From Trinickia sp. Y13 (lineage in GTDB: Bacteria > Pseudomonadota > Gammaproteobacteria > Burkholderiales > Burkholderiaceae): a stretch of 64,000 nt of DNA. The stretch covers positions 1-64,000 of the forward strand of contig NZ_JAKWFK010000019.1 of assembly GCF_029522115.1 (NCBI RefSeq), in the 5' to 3' direction. How positions within the stretch are numbered: the first letter of the stretch is position 1; each line of letters starts with the position of its first letter. Below the pieces are notes generated by a model, which worked only from the letters and a program-made list of their open reading frames with translations, did no database searches and was not told the DNA's origin. A program made the translations under genes and the position numbers. This document shows positions 1-9,097 of this stretch, piece by piece.

Positions 1-157
1 CGCCGCCGGAGAGGTAGACGGCTTTGAAGCCGGTGGCCTGCGCCATCTTGGCCGCATAAGCGGTGATCGTGCCGACGACTTGCAAGGGCTGCTCTTGCGC
101 TACGGCGGCGCGGAACGCCGCGCCGGCCGAACCGACAGCTGAGGGTTGTGCAGTCAT
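1..157 (-). CDS. prpB: 2-methylisocitrate lyase PrpB, N-terminal fragment
   Basis: This is the first 52 codons of a gene that runs off the left edge. PrpB cleaves 2-methylisocitrate to pyruvate and succinate, the last step of the methylcitrate cycle for propionate. The visible protein starts [19 protein letters not shown] and continues through [20 protein letters not shown] to the YLSGG element, which is the first strand and loop of the PEP-mutase/isocitrate-lyase barrel as found in PrpB. Its ATG overlaps the stop of the preceding lyase gene by 4 bp (ATGA), so the two are probably translationally coupled. Because the catalytic KKCGH region is outside the window, another member of the same superfamily cannot be fully excluded. 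Confidence 0.82.
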   Translation of the reverse strand, partial: MTAQPSAVGSAGAAFRAAVAQEQPLQVVGTITAYAAKMAQATGFKAVYLSGG

Positions 158-1188
158 GATGTCCCCGGGGGGCTAGCGTGAGTGTTGAAAAGGGGCGCGG
201 CTTCGGGCGGCAGCGGCCGGCCCGTTGCACGCGCTCGACGCAGCACCGACCAATAGAAACGGTAGCTCGCGCGATCGTGCAGTGTATCGCCGTGGCGTGT
301 GGGACCCCATTGCGCGGCTTGAGCCGCAAGCAGAATCTCGGCCGCGGCGGCGATCGCCTCGTCACGCGGCGCGAACGCGCCGACGATAACAGGAACTTGT
401 GCGGGGTGGATGCTCCACATGCGGGTGTAGCCGAACTCGTCGCGTGCTCGTGCGGCATCGGAGGCGACGACCGACATGTCGCGGATTTCCGTGCTGACGT
501 TGTGCGAGGGAACGCGCCGGTGTGCGTGGCAAGCCGCCGCGATTTCGAGCTTGGCGCGCCGCACGAGCGGATGATCGAACTGCCCCGGCGAGCGCATCGC
601 CGAATCTGGAATCGCGCCTTCGTGCGCCGAGACGAAATCCATCAAGCCGAACGAGAGCGATTCGACTGTCGGCAGCGACGCGAGCCGGAAAACATCCGCG
701 AGCGCACCGTGTGTTTCGATCAGAAGCTGAGTGGGAACGGGTTTTTCGATCCCGAACTCGCGACGCGTCGCTTCGATGAACGCGCACATCTCGGCGGCAT
801 CGGCCACGTTGCGCACCTTCGGGAGCACAACGTACGCGGGCGCGCGCTTGGCCGCGCGTAGGATGAGCCGAACGTCGTCGCGCCAGTGCGAATGGGTGAA
901 ATCGTGAATGCGCACGCCCACGCGCCCGAAGCGATCGTGCTCGCCGCCGATCAGCGAGGCAACGAGTTCGGCGTGCTCGGCTTCATGGCCGACCGCTGCG
1001 CCGTCTTCGCAATCGAGCGTCACATCGAAAACGGGCCCGAGCTGCACCTGCAGCGCGAGCGATTTGAGCATCAGCTTTTCGCTTCCCGCATAGTGATCGC
1101 ATACGGGCAAGGGCGCGGGCGGCGCTTCGCCATCGAACAGCACTTCCGCGGGAGTGAGGGCGCGCATCGTCGGCGTTGGCAGCTTCAA
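154..1188 (-). CDS. HpcH/HpaI aldolase / CitE-like (malyl-CoA-lyase-like) protein
   Basis: A 344-residue protein of the CitE/HpcH-HpaI superfamily, which cleaves or forms C-C bonds of acyl-CoA esters such as citryl-CoA, malyl-CoA or methylmalyl-CoA. Visible family elements are the [10 protein letters not shown] strand near residue 57 (Mg2+-binding acidic region), VVLPKVRN near 120, the IETHGAL segment near 157, and WSIHPAQV near 258, the C-terminal signature of malyl-CoA lyases. The first codon used here is a TTG at 1188. An ATG at 1167 (MRALTPAEV) is equally possible, and neither has a strong ribosome site. It lies 187 bp after mdh and overlaps prpB by 4 bp, so a role in C4 acids or methylcitrate metabolism is inferred. 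The exact substrate is unknown. Confidence 0.8.
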   Translation of the reverse strand: MKLPTPTMRALTPAEVLFDGEAPPAPLPVCDHYAGSEKLMLKSLALQVQLGPVFDVTLDCEDGAAVGHEAEHAELVASLIGGEHDRFGRVGVRIHDFTHSHWRDDVRLILRAAKRAPAYVVLPKVRNVADAAEMCAFIEATRREFGIEKPVPTQLLIETHGALADVFRLASLPTVESLSFGLMDFVSAHEGAIPDSAMRSPGQFDHPLVRRAKLEIAAACHAHRRVPSHNVSTEIRDMSVVASDAARARDEFGYTRMWSIHPAQVPVIVGAFAPRDEAIAAAAEILLAAQAAQWGPTRHGDTLHDRASYRFYWSVLRRARATGRPLPPEAAPLFNTHASPPGTS

Positions 1189-1375
1189 TCGTTACGAGAA
1201 AACGGATTCGAACGGGCTCTGCTTCGTGCCGCGTGCGAAGCGGCCAATTGCCGCAAAGCGCGTGCGAATCCGGACGAAAGGCCGGCGCCGGTTGCCTGCG
1301 TGAAAATGACGCAGTGCGCGGCGTCGGCCTCTCGAGCGGCATGCCCGCCTGCGCGGGCGATGCCGGGCGCGGCGA

Positions 1376-2359
1376 TCAGCCGAGCAGATGTTGCACGCCG
1401 TCGCGCTCTTCGAGGAGTTCTTTCAGCGTGAAATCCATCTTCTCGCGCGAGAAGGCGTCGATCTCGAGGCCTTCCACACGCTTGTATTCGCCGTTTTCGC
1501 AGGTGACGGGCACGCCGTAGACGATGTCTTCGGGGATGCCGTAGGAGCCGTCCGACGGGATGCCCATCGTGACCCACTTGCCGTTCGTGCCGAGCACCCA
1601 GTCACGCACGTGGTCGATTGCCGCATTGGCAGCCGACGCGGCCGACGACAGCCCGCGGGCTTCGATGATCGCCGCACCGCGCTTGCCGACGGTCGGGATG
1701 AACACGTTGCGGTTCCATTCGTCGTCGCTGATGAGCTTTGCCAGCGATTGACCTTCGACCGTCGCGAAGCGGAAATCGGGGTACATCGTGGGCGAGTGAT
1801 TGCCCCACACGGCGAGCTTTTCGATCGAAGCGACGGGCTTGCCCGACTTCGCTGCGAGTTGCGAGAGCGCGCGGTTGTGGTCCAAGCGCAACATGGCCGT
1901 GAAGTTTTTCTTCGGCAGATCCGGCGCCGACTTCATGGCGATGTAAGCATTCGTGTTCGCCGGGTTGCCCACGACGAGCACCTTCACGTCGCGGCTCGCC
2001 ACTTCATTGAGCGCACGCCCTTGAACGGTGAAGATCTCGGCGTTGGCGGAAAGCAGATCCTTGCGCTCCATGCCCTTCGAGCGCGGACGCGCGCCCACCA
2101 GCAGCGCGACGTCGGCGTCCTTGAACGCGACCTTCGGATCGTCCGTCACGACCACGCCCGCGAGCAGCGGGAATGCGCAGTCTTCGAGCTCCATGACGAC
2201 GCCCTTGACCGCGCCTTGCGCTTGCGGGAGGTCGAGCAGTTGCAGGATGACGGGCTGGTCCTTGCCGAGCAGATCGCCATTGGCGATACGAAACAGCAGC
2301 GAGTAACCGATTTGACCTGCGGCGCCGGTGACGGCAACGCGCTTTGCGGACTTAGCCAT
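1376..2359 (-). CDS. mdh: malate dehydrogenase
   Basis: A 327-residue NAD-dependent malate dehydrogenase that interconverts malate and oxaloacetate in the TCA cycle. The Rossmann glycine motif TGAAGQIG lies at residues 11-18. The catalytic pair is visible as the Asp of [10 protein letters not shown] and the His of [11 protein letters not shown], and the substrate arginines sit in [14 protein letters not shown] longer frame exists to 2437, but the ATG at 2359 is preceded by a GGAG ribosome site at the right distance and gives the family's normal N-terminus ([10 protein letters not shown]). It is transcribed away from the gntR gene; a sigma70-like promoter and a palindrome lie upstream. The CitE-like gene and prpB follow on the same strand. 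Confidence 0.96.
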   Translation of the reverse strand: MAKSAKRVAVTGAAGQIGYSLLFRIANGDLLGKDQPVILQLLDLPQAQGAVKGVVMELEDCAFPLLAGVVVTDDPKVAFKDADVALLVGARPRSKGMERKDLLSANAEIFTVQGRALNEVASRDVKVLVVGNPANTNAYIAMKSAPDLPKKNFTAMLRLDHNRALSQLAAKSGKPVASIEKLAVWGNHSPTMYPDFRFATVEGQSLAKLISDDEWNRNVFIPTVGKRGAAIIEARGLSSAASAANAAIDHVRDWVLGTNGKWVTMGIPSDGSYGIPEDIVYGVPVTCENGEYKRVEGLEIDAFSREKMDFTLKELLEERDGVQHLLG

Positions 2360-2450
2360 TGAACTCTCCAGGGATGCGTTGGTGCGTTTTGGTGCGACTA
2401 CGCTAGGGAAAAGCGCTATTTTATGCGCGTTAAGCAAAGCGTGTAGGCGT

Positions 2451-2466
2451 AGTGTCCCAAGACACT
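2451..2466. repeat. Inverted repeat in the mdh leader
   Basis: AGTGTC and GACACT form a perfect 6-bp inverted repeat separated by CCAA. It lies just downstream of the predicted mdh start of transcription, so it could be a second operator half or a leader hairpin. No factor can be named from sequence. Confidence 0.4.
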
Positions 2467-2485
2467 CGGCCCGTGCCCGCGACGG

Positions 2486-2514
2486 AGTGTAGGAGCGAGG
2501 CAGGGCAAAGTCAA
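2486..2514 (-). promoter_or_regulatory. Predicted sigma70 promoter of mdh
   Basis: On the minus strand TTGACT (2514-2509) and TACACT (2491-2486) are separated by exactly 17 bp. Transcription would start near 2479, giving an mdh leader of about 120 nt. The palindrome at 2523-2542 ends 9 bp upstream of the -35 box, a position typical of an activator site. Confidence 0.6.
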
Positions 2515-2522
2515 CCGTATCT

Positions 2523-2542
2523 TATGTCTTATATAAGACATA
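2523..2542. promoter_or_regulatory. Perfect 20-bp palindrome, candidate operator of the adjacent GntR regulator
   Basis: TATGTCTTATATAAGACATA reads the same on both strands. It lies between the divergent mdh and gntR genes, 55 bp before the gntR start codon and just upstream of the mdh promoter. Dimeric GntR proteins bind such short AT-centred palindromes and often control themselves and the next gene. Its TATATA core may also form part of the gntR -10 region, which would make it a repressing site there. Binding by this regulator is an inference from position. Confidence 0.6.
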
Positions 2543-2597
2543 TGAATTTGCGCCGAAGATCTGGACGGGTGTGCGCCCTTTGTGTTGAAATGCGCGG

Positions 2598-3386
2598 ATG
2601 AATCCGAACCAGGCAAGCGCGAGCAACCCGAACGGCCAGAGCGGCGACGGCCCGGCCGCGGGCGGGGCTTCGCCTACGTTCAGCCCCCTGTATCAGCAAA
2701 TCAAGGGGCTGATCACGCAAAGCCTGGAATCGGGCGAATGGAAGCCGGGAGAGATCATTCCCAGCGAAGTCGAGCTGGCCGTGCGCTACAAGGTGAGCCA
2801 GGGCACGGTGAGAAAGGCGATCGACGAACTCGCGGCCGAAAACCTGCTCGTGCGTCGCCAGGGAAAGGGCACGTTCGTTGCGACGCACAACGAGGACCGC
2901 GCCCAGTTTCGCTTCTTGCGGCTACTGGCCGAGGACGGCGCGGAACATCCTCACATCAGCAAGCTGCTCGAATGCCGGCGCTTGCGCGCCCCGGCCGAGA
3001 TCGCGCGCCAACTGGATTTGAAGCCGGCCGACCCCGTCGTCCTGATCAAACGGTTGTTGCAGTTCGACGGCGTGACGACGGTGCTCGACGAAATCTGGTT
3101 GCCCGGCGCCGTGTTCCGCGGGCTGACGCTCGAGCGCCTGAGCGAATACAAAGGGCCGCTGTATGCGATGTTCGAAGCGGAGTTCGGCACGCGCATGATT
3201 CGTGCGTCCGAGAAGATCCGCGCGGTGGCGGCCGAGCCGGCGGTAGCCGAGTTGCTCGGCGTGCCCGCTGCATTTCCACTGTTATCCGTGGAGCGCGTGT
3301 CCTATACCTACGGAGATCGGCCTGTCGAAGTGCGCCGCGGTTGGTATGTCACAACCGGGTACTACTATCAAAACGACTTGAGCTGA
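2598..3386 (+). CDS. GntR/HutC-family transcriptional regulator (UTRA effector domain)
   Basis: A 262-residue regulator. After a flexible N-terminal tail of about 30 residues comes a winged helix-turn-helix (about 32-97) with the family pattern IPSEVELAVRYKVSQGTVRK and the wing VRRQGKGTFV. Residues about 110-255 form a UTRA ligand domain (PVVLIKRLL, VLDEIWLPG, LSVERVSYTYGDRPVE, the final YVTTGYYYQNDL). UTRA domains bind small metabolites, and the surrounding genes suggest a TCA-cycle acid or a precursor. It is divergent from mdh and directly upstream of sdhC in the same direction, so it could control both sides. Its likely operator is the palindrome at 2523-2542. Confidence 0.9.
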   Translation: MNPNQASASNPNGQSGDGPAAGGASPTFSPLYQQIKGLITQSLESGEWKPGEIIPSEVELAVRYKVSQGTVRKAIDELAAENLLVRRQGKGTFVATHNEDRAQFRFLRLLAEDGAEHPHISKLLECRRLRAPAEIARQLDLKPADPVVLIKRLLQFDGVTTVLDEIWLPGAVFRGLTLERLSEYKGPLYAMFEAEFGTRMIRASEKIRAVAAEPAVAELLGVPAAFPLLSVERVSYTYGDRPVEVRRGWYVTTGYYYQNDLS

Positions 3387-3440
3387 TGGGGGTTCGCGCG
3401 CCGCGCAGACGGCGCCGGACGGGGTGGGGATGGGCGCGTT

Positions 3441-3506
3441 CGTTGCACGCAATGCAACGGTGTTATCCGGGTTTCGCTGCGCCGCGGAATGAAAAGGCGC
3501 TAAAAT
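3441..3506 (+). promoter_or_regulatory. Inverted repeat and possible -10 box upstream of sdhC
   Basis: CGTTGCA (3441-3447) and TGCAACG (3453-3459) form a perfect 7-bp inverted repeat. It is followed by a -10-like TAAAAT at 3501-3506, 35 bp before the sdhC ATG. No good -35 box is visible, so this promoter may need an activator or may not be used. Confidence 0.35.
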
Positions 3507-3541
3507 CGCGGGTTAGTGTGACTACATAGTAGGGGTCTAGC

Positions 3542-3958
3542 ATGGCAGAAGCCGTAAAAAAACCGAGGCCGGAGTACCGGAACATCGGTCTGGGGCAAAT
3601 CTTGACGGCGTACCGTCTACCGTTAGCGGGGCGCGTGTCGATCCTGCATCGAGTCAGCGGTGCGCTACTCTTCCTGTTTCTGCCGTTTCTGCTTTACCTC
3701 TTCAGTCAGAGCCTCACCTCCGAACTCAGCTTCGAAGTCTTCAAAGATTTTCTCTCCAACATTGTCGTCAAGCTCATCACGCTCGCGCTGGCATGGGCGT
3801 TCCTCTTTCACTTCTGCGCCGGTATCCGTCATCTGGTGATGGACACGAATCATGACGCCGTGTCCAAGGAAGGCGGCAAGCGCACTTCCGTGATCGTCTT
3901 GGTGGTGTCGTCGGTTCTGACGATCGCCTTCGCGCTCAAACTATTCGGAGCTTTCTAA
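3542..3958 (+). CDS. sdhC: succinate dehydrogenase cytochrome b556 subunit
   Basis: A 138-residue integral membrane protein, the first membrane anchor of complex II. The N-terminal motif RPLS-like segment is represented by YRLPLAGRVSILHRVSGALLF, with the conserved His-Arg-Ser/Gly region that contacts ubiquinone. Three membrane helices fall at about 32-55, 73-98 and 112-136. The haem-ligand histidine is the one in FHFCAGIRHLVMD near residue 90. An AGGGG ribosome site precedes the ATG. It is the first gene of sdhCDAB-sdhE, with sdhD starting 5 bp later. Confidence 0.95.
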   Translation: MAEAVKKPRPEYRNIGLGQILTAYRLPLAGRVSILHRVSGALLFLFLPFLLYLFSQSLTSELSFEVFKDFLSNIVVKLITLALAWAFLFHFCAGIRHLVMDTNHDAVSKEGGKRTSVIVLVVSSVLTIAFALKLFGAF

Positions 3959-3963
3959 GAAAA

Positions 3964-4332
3964 ATGGCAGCCAACAACCGAATCGGCTCGAAGCGCCTCG
4001 TCGTCGGCGCGCACTACGGCTTGCGCGACTGGCTCGCACAACGTCTCACCGCCGCGATCATGGCCATCTACACCGTCATCCTGCTCGTCTGGTTCTTCGG
4101 CGCGCAAGACTTCTCCTACGACGGGTGGGCCTCGATTTTCGCCACTCAATGGATGAAGCTCGCGACGTTCGTCACGTTGCTCTCGCTCTTTTACCACGCG
4201 TGGGTGGGCGTGCGCGACATCTGGATGGACTATGTGAAGCCCGTCGGCACCCGGCTGGTGCTGCAAGCGCTGACGATCGTCTGGCTGCTCGCGTGCGCGG
4301 GCTACGCTGCGCAGATTCTCTGGAGAGTGTAA
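3964..4332 (+). CDS. sdhD: succinate dehydrogenase membrane anchor subunit
   Basis: A 122-residue second membrane anchor of complex II. It carries the family's GLRDWLAQRLTA segment near residue 19 and the YHAWVGVRDIWMDYVKP segment near 77, in which the histidine and Asp-Tyr pair help bind haem b and quinone. Three membrane helices are visible at about 27-47, 63-84 and 94-118. It lies between sdhC and sdhA with gaps of 5 and 3 bp, so the genes are surely cotranscribed. Confidence 0.94.
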   Translation: MAANNRIGSKRLVVGAHYGLRDWLAQRLTAAIMAIYTVILLVWFFGAQDFSYDGWASIFATQWMKLATFVTLLSLFYHAWVGVRDIWMDYVKPVGTRLVLQALTIVWLLACAGYAAQILWRV

Positions 4333-4335
4333 AGA

Positions 4336-6111
4336 ATGGTTGCAATCAAGAATTCTCTGCCGCGTCGCCGCTTCGACGTGGTCATCGTCGGCGCCGGTGG
4401 TTCGGGGATGCGCGCGTCGCTGCAGCTCGCACGGGCCGGGTTGTCCGTGTGCGTGCTCTCGAAGGTGTTCCCCACGCGTTCGCATACGGTTGCAGCGCAA
4501 GGCGGCATCGGCGCATCGCTCGGCAACATGAGCGAAGACAACTGGCACTACCACTTCTACGACACCATCAAGGGCTCGGACTGGCTCGGCGATCAAGACG
4601 CGATCGAATTCATGTGCCGCGAGGCGCCCAATGCCGTTTATGAACTCGAGCACTTCGGCATGCCGTTCGACCGCAACGCCGACGGCACGATCTACCAGCG
4701 TCCGTTCGGCGGTCATACGGCCAATTACGGCGAGAAGCCGGTCCAGCGAGCTTGCGCGGCGGCAGACCGCACCGGCCACGCGCTGTTGCACACGCTGTAT
4801 CAGCAAAACGTCGCAGCGAAGACGCAATTCTTCGTGGAATGGATGGCGCTCGATCTGATCCGCGATGCGGACGGCGACGTGCTCGGCGTGACGGCGCTCG
4901 AAATGGAAACGGGCGACGTCTACATCCTCGAAGGTAAGTGCACGCTGTTCGCCACGGGCGGCGCGGGCCGTATCTTCGCGGCGTCGACCAATGCGTTCAT
5001 CAACACGGGCGATGGTCTGGGCATGGCTGCGCGTTCGGGCATCGCGCTGCAGGACATGGAGTTCTGGCAATTCCACCCCACGGGGGTGGCCGGGGCGGGC
5101 GTGCTGATCACGGAAGGCGTGCGCGGCGAAGGCGGCATCTTGCGCAATTCGAACGGCGAGCGCTTCATGGAGCGCTACGCGCCCACGCTGAAGGACTTGG
5201 CCCCGCGCGATTTCGTTTCGCGTTCGATGGACCAGGAAATCAAGGAAGGCCGCGGCGTGGGTCCGAACAAGGATCACGTGTTGCTCGACCTGTCGCATAT
5301 CGGCGCCGAGACGATCATGAAGCGTCTGCCGTCGATTCGCGAAATCGCGCTGAAGTTCGCGAACGTCGATTGCATCAAGGAGCCGATCCCCGTCGTGCCG
5401 ACGATCCATTACCAAATGGGCGGCATCCCGACCAACATCCACGGCCAAGTGGTGGGCACGCCGCGCGGCCACGAGGAAGTCGTCAATGGCTTCTACGCCG
5501 TCGGCGAATGCTCGTGCGTCTCGGTGCATGGCGCGAACCGCCTGGGGACGAACTCGCTGCTCGACTTGGTGGTCTTCGGCCGCGCTGCCGGCAATCACAT
5601 CGTCAAGCACGTCAAGGAAATCAAGGAGCACAAGCCGTTGCCGGCCGACGCGGCCGATTTGGCCCTGTCGCGCTTGGACAAGCTCGACAAGTCGACTTCG
5701 GGCGAATACACGCAAGCGATCGCCGGCGATATTCGTTCGACGATGCAATCGCACGCCGGCGTGTTCCGCACCTCGAAGCTGCTGGCCGAAGGCGTCGAGA
5801 AGATCAAGGAAGTCGCCGAGCGCGTGGAGCACGTGCATTTGAAGGACAAGTCGAAGGTGTTCAATACGGCCCGCGTCGAAGCGCTCGAGCTCGCGAACTT
5901 GATCGAAGTGGCCCGTGCGACGATGGTTTCGGCCGAAGCGCGCAAGGAAAGCCGCGGCGCGCATGCTCAGAGCGATTACGAGGAGCGCGACGACGTCAAC
6001 TGGCTGCGCCACACGCTGTGGTTCAGCGAAGGCGATCGCCTCGATTACAAGCCGGTGCATATGAACCCGTTGACGGTCGAATCCGTGCCGCCGAAGGCCC
6101 GTACCTTCTAA
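4336..6111 (+). CDS. sdhA: succinate dehydrogenase flavoprotein subunit
   Basis: A 591-residue FAD subunit of complex II that oxidises succinate to fumarate. The dinucleotide motif GAGGSG is at residues 19-24. The histidine that binds FAD covalently is H50 in [10 protein letters not shown], and a Thr-rich GATGGAGR-like strand follows ([10 protein letters not shown]). Substrate-binding residues lie in QFHPTG, and the active-site arginine in the [14 protein letters not shown] region. FAD attachment would be helped by SdhE, encoded two genes downstream. Length and ends match the family. A long open frame on the opposite strand is only a shadow. Confidence 0.97.
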   Translation: MVAIKNSLPRRRFDVVIVGAGGSGMRASLQLARAGLSVCVLSKVFPTRSHTVAAQGGIGASLGNMSEDNWHYHFYDTIKGSDWLGDQDAIEFMCREAPNAVYELEHFGMPFDRNADGTIYQRPFGGHTANYGEKPVQRACAAADRTGHALLHTLYQQNVAAKTQFFVEWMALDLIRDADGDVLGVTALEMETGDVYILEGKCTLFATGGAGRIFAASTNAFINTGDGLGMAARSGIALQDMEFWQFHPTGVAGAGVLITEGVRGEGGILRNSNGERFMERYAPTLKDLAPRDFVSRSMDQEIKEGRGVGPNKDHVLLDLSHIGAETIMKRLPSIREIALKFANVDCIKEPIPVVPTIHYQMGGIPTNIHGQVVGTPRGHEEVVNGFYAVGECSCVSVHGANRLGTNSLLDLVVFGRAAGNHIVKHVKEIKEHKPLPADAADLALSRLDKLDKSTSGEYTQAIAGDIRSTMQSHAGVFRTSKLLAEGVEKIKEVAERVEHVHLKDKSKVFNTARVEALELANLIEVARATMVSAEARKESRGAHAQSDYEERDDVNWLRHTLWFSEGDRLDYKPVHMNPLTVESVPPKARTF

Positions 6112-6139
6112 GCCGGCGCAATCCAAGGACACACGCGAA

Positions 6140-6844
6140 ATGGCAACACGTACTTTTGAAATCTACCGCTACGACCCGGACAAGGACGCCGCGCCGCGCA
6201 TGCAGACGTATGAGCTCGAGATCGGGCCCGGCGACCGCATGCTGCTCGATGCGCTCGTCAAGCTGAAGGCGCTGGACGAGACGCTGTCGTTCCGCCGCTC
6301 GTGCCGCGAGGGAGTATGCGGCTCCGACGCGATGAACATCAACGGCAAGAACGGCCTCGCATGCCTGACGAATCTGAACGATCTGCCGCAAAAGATCGTC
6401 CTGCGTCCGCTGCCGGGGCTGCCCGTGGTGCGCGATCTGATTTGCGATTTCACGCAATTCTTCAATCAGTACCACTCGATCAAGCCGTACCTGATCAACG
6501 ACACGCCGCCGCCCGAAAAGGAGCGTTTGCAGTCGCCGCAAGAGCGCGACGAACTGGACGGCCTTTACGAGTGCATTCTTTGCGCGAGTTGCTCGACGTC
6601 GTGCCCGAGCTTCTGGTGGAACCCAGACAAGTTCGTCGGTCCGGCAGGGTTGTTGCAGGCGTACCGGTTCATTGCCGACAGCCGCGACCAAGCCACCGGC
6701 GAACGCTTGGACAATCTCGAAGATCCGTACCGTCTGTTCCGTTGCCATACGATCATGAACTGCGTCGATGTGTGCCCGAAGGGCCTCAATCCGACGAAGG
6801 CGATCGGCAAGATCAAGGAATTGATGGTTCGTCGCGCGGTCTGA
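6140..6844 (+). CDS. sdhB: succinate dehydrogenase iron-sulfur subunit
   Basis: A 234-residue subunit that carries electrons from FAD to quinone. The [2Fe-2S] site is C55, C60, D63 and C75 in the [11 protein letters not shown]...GLAC segment, with the same Asp ligand position as in E. coli. The [4Fe-4S] site is [12 protein letters not shown] near residue 148, and the [3Fe-4S] site is [14 protein letters not shown] near residue 200. It begins 28 bp after sdhA and is followed 1 bp later by sdhE. Confidence 0.97.
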   Translation: MATRTFEIYRYDPDKDAAPRMQTYELEIGPGDRMLLDALVKLKALDETLSFRRSCREGVCGSDAMNINGKNGLACLTNLNDLPQKIVLRPLPGLPVVRDLICDFTQFFNQYHSIKPYLINDTPPPEKERLQSPQERDELDGLYECILCASCSTSCPSFWWNPDKFVGPAGLLQAYRFIADSRDQATGERLDNLEDPYRLFRCHTIMNCVDVCPKGLNPTKAIGKIKELMVRRAV

Positions 6845-6845
6845 G

Positions 6846-7196
6846 ATGAGACTGGATCTTCCGCGCTCCCTGTACGCGCCGGCTCCCGACGATTCGATTG
6901 GCGCGTCCGGGAGCGGCGCGGCGCATACTGATGCCTCGCATCAGTCCGACCCCCTTCGCCGTGCGCGCCTTCGTTGGCGCTCGCGGCGAGGGTTGCTGGA
7001 AAACGACCTGATCTTCGAGCGTTTTTTCAGCCGATACGAGGATAGCCTCAGCGATGACGACGTGGGCGCGCTCACGCGTCTGTTCGAGCTGGGCGACAAC
7101 GACCTGATGGACTTGCTTCTCGCTCGCAAGGAACCGGAAGGCGACCTTTCCGACCCGGACGTCGTCCGGGTGCTGGGGCTGTTGCGCGCCGTTTGA
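6846..7196 (+). CDS. sdhE: FAD assembly factor SdhE
   Basis: A 116-residue member of the SdhE/CptB family, which binds SdhA and promotes covalent attachment of FAD. The family core starts at DPLRRARLRWRSRRGLLENDL, where RGLLENDL corresponds to the RGMxExD motif, and continues through FFSRYEDSLSDDDVGALTRL and LMDLLLARKEPEG. About 35 extra residues precede the core compared with the usual length of 85-95. No in-frame ATG lies closer, so the start at 6846 is kept. It sits 1 bp after sdhB, the normal place in beta-proteobacteria. Confidence 0.9.
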   Translation: MRLDLPRSLYAPAPDDSIGASGSGAAHTDASHQSDPLRRARLRWRSRRGLLENDLIFERFFSRYEDSLSDDDVGALTRLFELGDNDLMDLLLARKEPEGDLSDPDVVRVLGLLRAV

Positions 7197-7265
7197 GCGC
7201 CGTATTGCTGGACGCGCCGCGCGCGCATGATCGGAAAACCCGTTCCAACTTCGATTGAGGATGCT

Positions 7266-8570
7266 ATGACTCCGTCAGATGTTAAAGCCACGCTCTCGTT
7301 CAGCGACAATTCGCCGAGCGTCGAACTGCCGATCTACAAGGGCACGATGGGCCCGGACGTAATCGACATCCGCAAGCTGTACGGCCAAACCGGCAAGTTC
7401 ACGTACGACCCCGGCTTCATGTCGACGGCCTCGTGCAACTCCGCCATCACGTATATCGACGGAGATAAGGGCGAGCTGCTCTACCGCGGCTTCCCGATCG
7501 ACAATCTCGCGCAAAACGCGGACTTCCTCGAGACGTGCTACCTGCTGCTCAAGGGCGATCTACCCAACGCCAAGCAGAAAGCGGAATTCGTGGGCACGGT
7601 GACGCGCCACACGATGGTGCACGAGCAAATGCAGTTCTTCTTCCGCGGTTTCCGTCGCGATTCGCATCCTATGGCGATTCTGGTGGCGTCGGTCGGCGCG
7701 TTGTCGGCGTTCTATCACGATTCGCTGAACATCAACGATCCGCATCACCGCGATGTCTCGGCCATTCGCATGATCGCGAAGCTGCCGACGCTGGTCGCGA
7801 TGGCGTACAAGTACAGCATCGGCCAGCCGTTCGTCTATCCGAAGAACGATCTGTCGTATAGCGCGAATTTCATGCGCATGATGTTCTCGAATCCGTGCGA
7901 GGAGTACAAGATCAGCGACGTGCTCGTGCGCGCGCTCGATCGCATCTTGATTTTGCATGCCGACCACGAGCAAAACGCTTCGACCTCGACGGTTCGTCTG
8001 GCCGGCTCCTCGGGCGCCAATCCGTTCGCTTGTATCGCCGCGGGTATCGCTTGCCTGTGGGGGCCCGCGCATGGCGGTGCGAACGAGGCGGCGCTGAACA
8101 TGCTCGAGCAAATTGGTTCGCCCGACAACATCTCCGAGTTCATCAAGCAGGTGAAGGATAAGAACTCGGGTGTGAAGCTGATGGGCTTCGGCCACCGCGT
8201 GTACAAGAACTACGATCCGCGCGCGAAGCTCATGCGCGAAACGTGCCATGAAGTGCTCGAGGAACTCGGCCTGCACGATGATCCGCTGTTCAAGCTCGCG
8301 ATGCAGCTCGAAAAGATCGCCCTTGAAGACGAATACTTCGTTTCGCGCAAGCTGTATCCGAACGTCGACTTCTACTCGGGCATCGTTCAACGCGCGCTCG
8401 GGATCCCGACGTCGATGTTCACCTGCATTTTCGCGATGGCGCGTACCGTTGGCTGGATCGCTCAATGGAACGAGATGATTTCGGAAGCGGAGCAGAAGAT
8501 CGGCCGTCCGCGTCAGTTGTTCATTGGCGAGACGCCTCGCGAAGCTAAGCCTATCGGCCAGCGCGCCTAA
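7266..8570 (+). CDS. gltA: citrate synthase (type II)
   Basis: A 434-residue hexameric-type citrate synthase that condenses acetyl-CoA and oxaloacetate. The catalytic histidines and Asp are visible in [26 protein letters not shown] and the [13 protein letters not shown] segment, followed by [11 protein letters not shown]. The frame is open from 7227, but the ATG at 7266 has a GAGG ribosome site 5 bp away and gives the standard N-terminus [12 protein letters not shown]. It is the last gene of the TCA block and is followed by a strong terminator. Confidence 0.97.
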   Translation: MTPSDVKATLSFSDNSPSVELPIYKGTMGPDVIDIRKLYGQTGKFTYDPGFMSTASCNSAITYIDGDKGELLYRGFPIDNLAQNADFLETCYLLLKGDLPNAKQKAEFVGTVTRHTMVHEQMQFFFRGFRRDSHPMAILVASVGALSAFYHDSLNINDPHHRDVSAIRMIAKLPTLVAMAYKYSIGQPFVYPKNDLSYSANFMRMMFSNPCEEYKISDVLVRALDRILILHADHEQNASTSTVRLAGSSGANPFACIAAGIACLWGPAHGGANEAALNMLEQIGSPDNISEFIKQVKDKNSGVKLMGFGHRVYKNYDPRAKLMRETCHEVLEELGLHDDPLFKLAMQLEKIALEDEYFVSRKLYPNVDFYSGIVQRALGIPTSMFTCIFAMARTVGWIAQWNEMISEAEQKIGRPRQLFIGETPREAKPIGQRA

Positions 8571-8618
8571 CCGCGCAGACGCGGCTGCGCCGGCAGGACA
8601 AGCCGGCATGAATCGATA

Positions 8619-8656
8619 AAGCCCCGACGGGTCGTCCCGTCGGGGCTTTTGTCTTT
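8619..8656 (+). terminator. Rho-independent terminator after gltA
   Basis: A perfect 13-bp stem pairs AAGCCCCGACGGG (8619-8631) with CCCGTCGGGGCTT (8636-8648) over a 4-nt loop. It is followed by TTGTCTTTT. It closes the sdh-gltA transcription block. Confidence 0.92.
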
Positions 8657-8753
8657 TCGACGCGCCGTGATGCTTGGGCGAGGCCCTAGCCCATTTGGCG
8701 GACTCACGCTCGGATGGCTCACCCGGTACGCTTCATTCGTCGACCAACCAAAG

Positions 8754-8790
8754 GTTGTCGATTGACAACTCAACCAGCGAGCGGTATTCT
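8754..8790 (+). promoter_or_regulatory. Promoter with overlapping operator of the HicA-like/HTH pair
   Basis: TTGACA (8762-8767) and TATTCT (8785-8790) are spaced by exactly 17 bp. An inverted repeat GTTGTC/GACAAC with a 4-bp spacer (8754-8769) overlaps the -35 box, the usual layout for self-repression by an antitoxin. Transcription would begin near 8797, only about 8 nt before the ATG at 8805, leaving no room for a ribosome site. Confidence 0.6.
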
Positions 8791-8804
8791 TGCCGCGTTG
8801 ACGA

Positions 8805-9089
8805 ATGCAAAGACCACATCCGAAGAAGGAAATCGAAGCAGCACTCGTGTATGCCGAAGCCCGTGGCTGGCGCGTCCAGCCAAAGAGGGGCAACGGGCAT
8901 GCTTGGGGAAAAATGCTTTGCCCGTACAACGATGCCGACTGTCGCTGCGGAGAATTCTGCATCACCAGTGTGTGGAGTACCCCGCGCTGCGCAGCCAATC
9001 ACGCGAAGGACTTGAAGCGCATTGTCGATCACTGCGCTTTGGCGCAATGGATCGGCGCTTTGACATCGCGTAAAGCTTCAAACACTTAG
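8805..9089 (+). CDS. Small HicA-like protein, putative toxin
   Basis: A 94-residue basic protein of unknown function. The pattern of one N-terminal helix (KKEIEAALVYAEARGW), then a strand pair around a conserved GNGHAWG, resembles the dsRNA-binding fold of HicA mRNA interferases, whose catalytic His lies in a G-S-H motif. It differs from HicA by a Cys-rich segment CPYNDADCRCGEFC near residue 39 that could bind metal. A downstream gene with an HTH starts 8 bp later, so the two form a toxin-antitoxin-like pair with the putative toxin first, as in hicAB. The start has no ribosome site and may be translated from an almost leaderless mRNA. The toxin role is inferred, not shown. Confidence 0.6.
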   Translation: MQRPHPKKEIEAALVYAEARGWRVQPKRGNGHAWGKMLCPYNDADCRCGEFCITSVWSTPRCAANHAKDLKRIVDHCALAQWIGALTSRKASNT

Positions 9090-9097
9090 GAGTACGA

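Noticed and set aside
3955-6132. Open frame of 725 codons on the minus strand opposite sdhD and sdhA
   Set aside because: It is a high-GC antisense shadow of sdhA, rich in Arg, His and Val, with no domain pattern.
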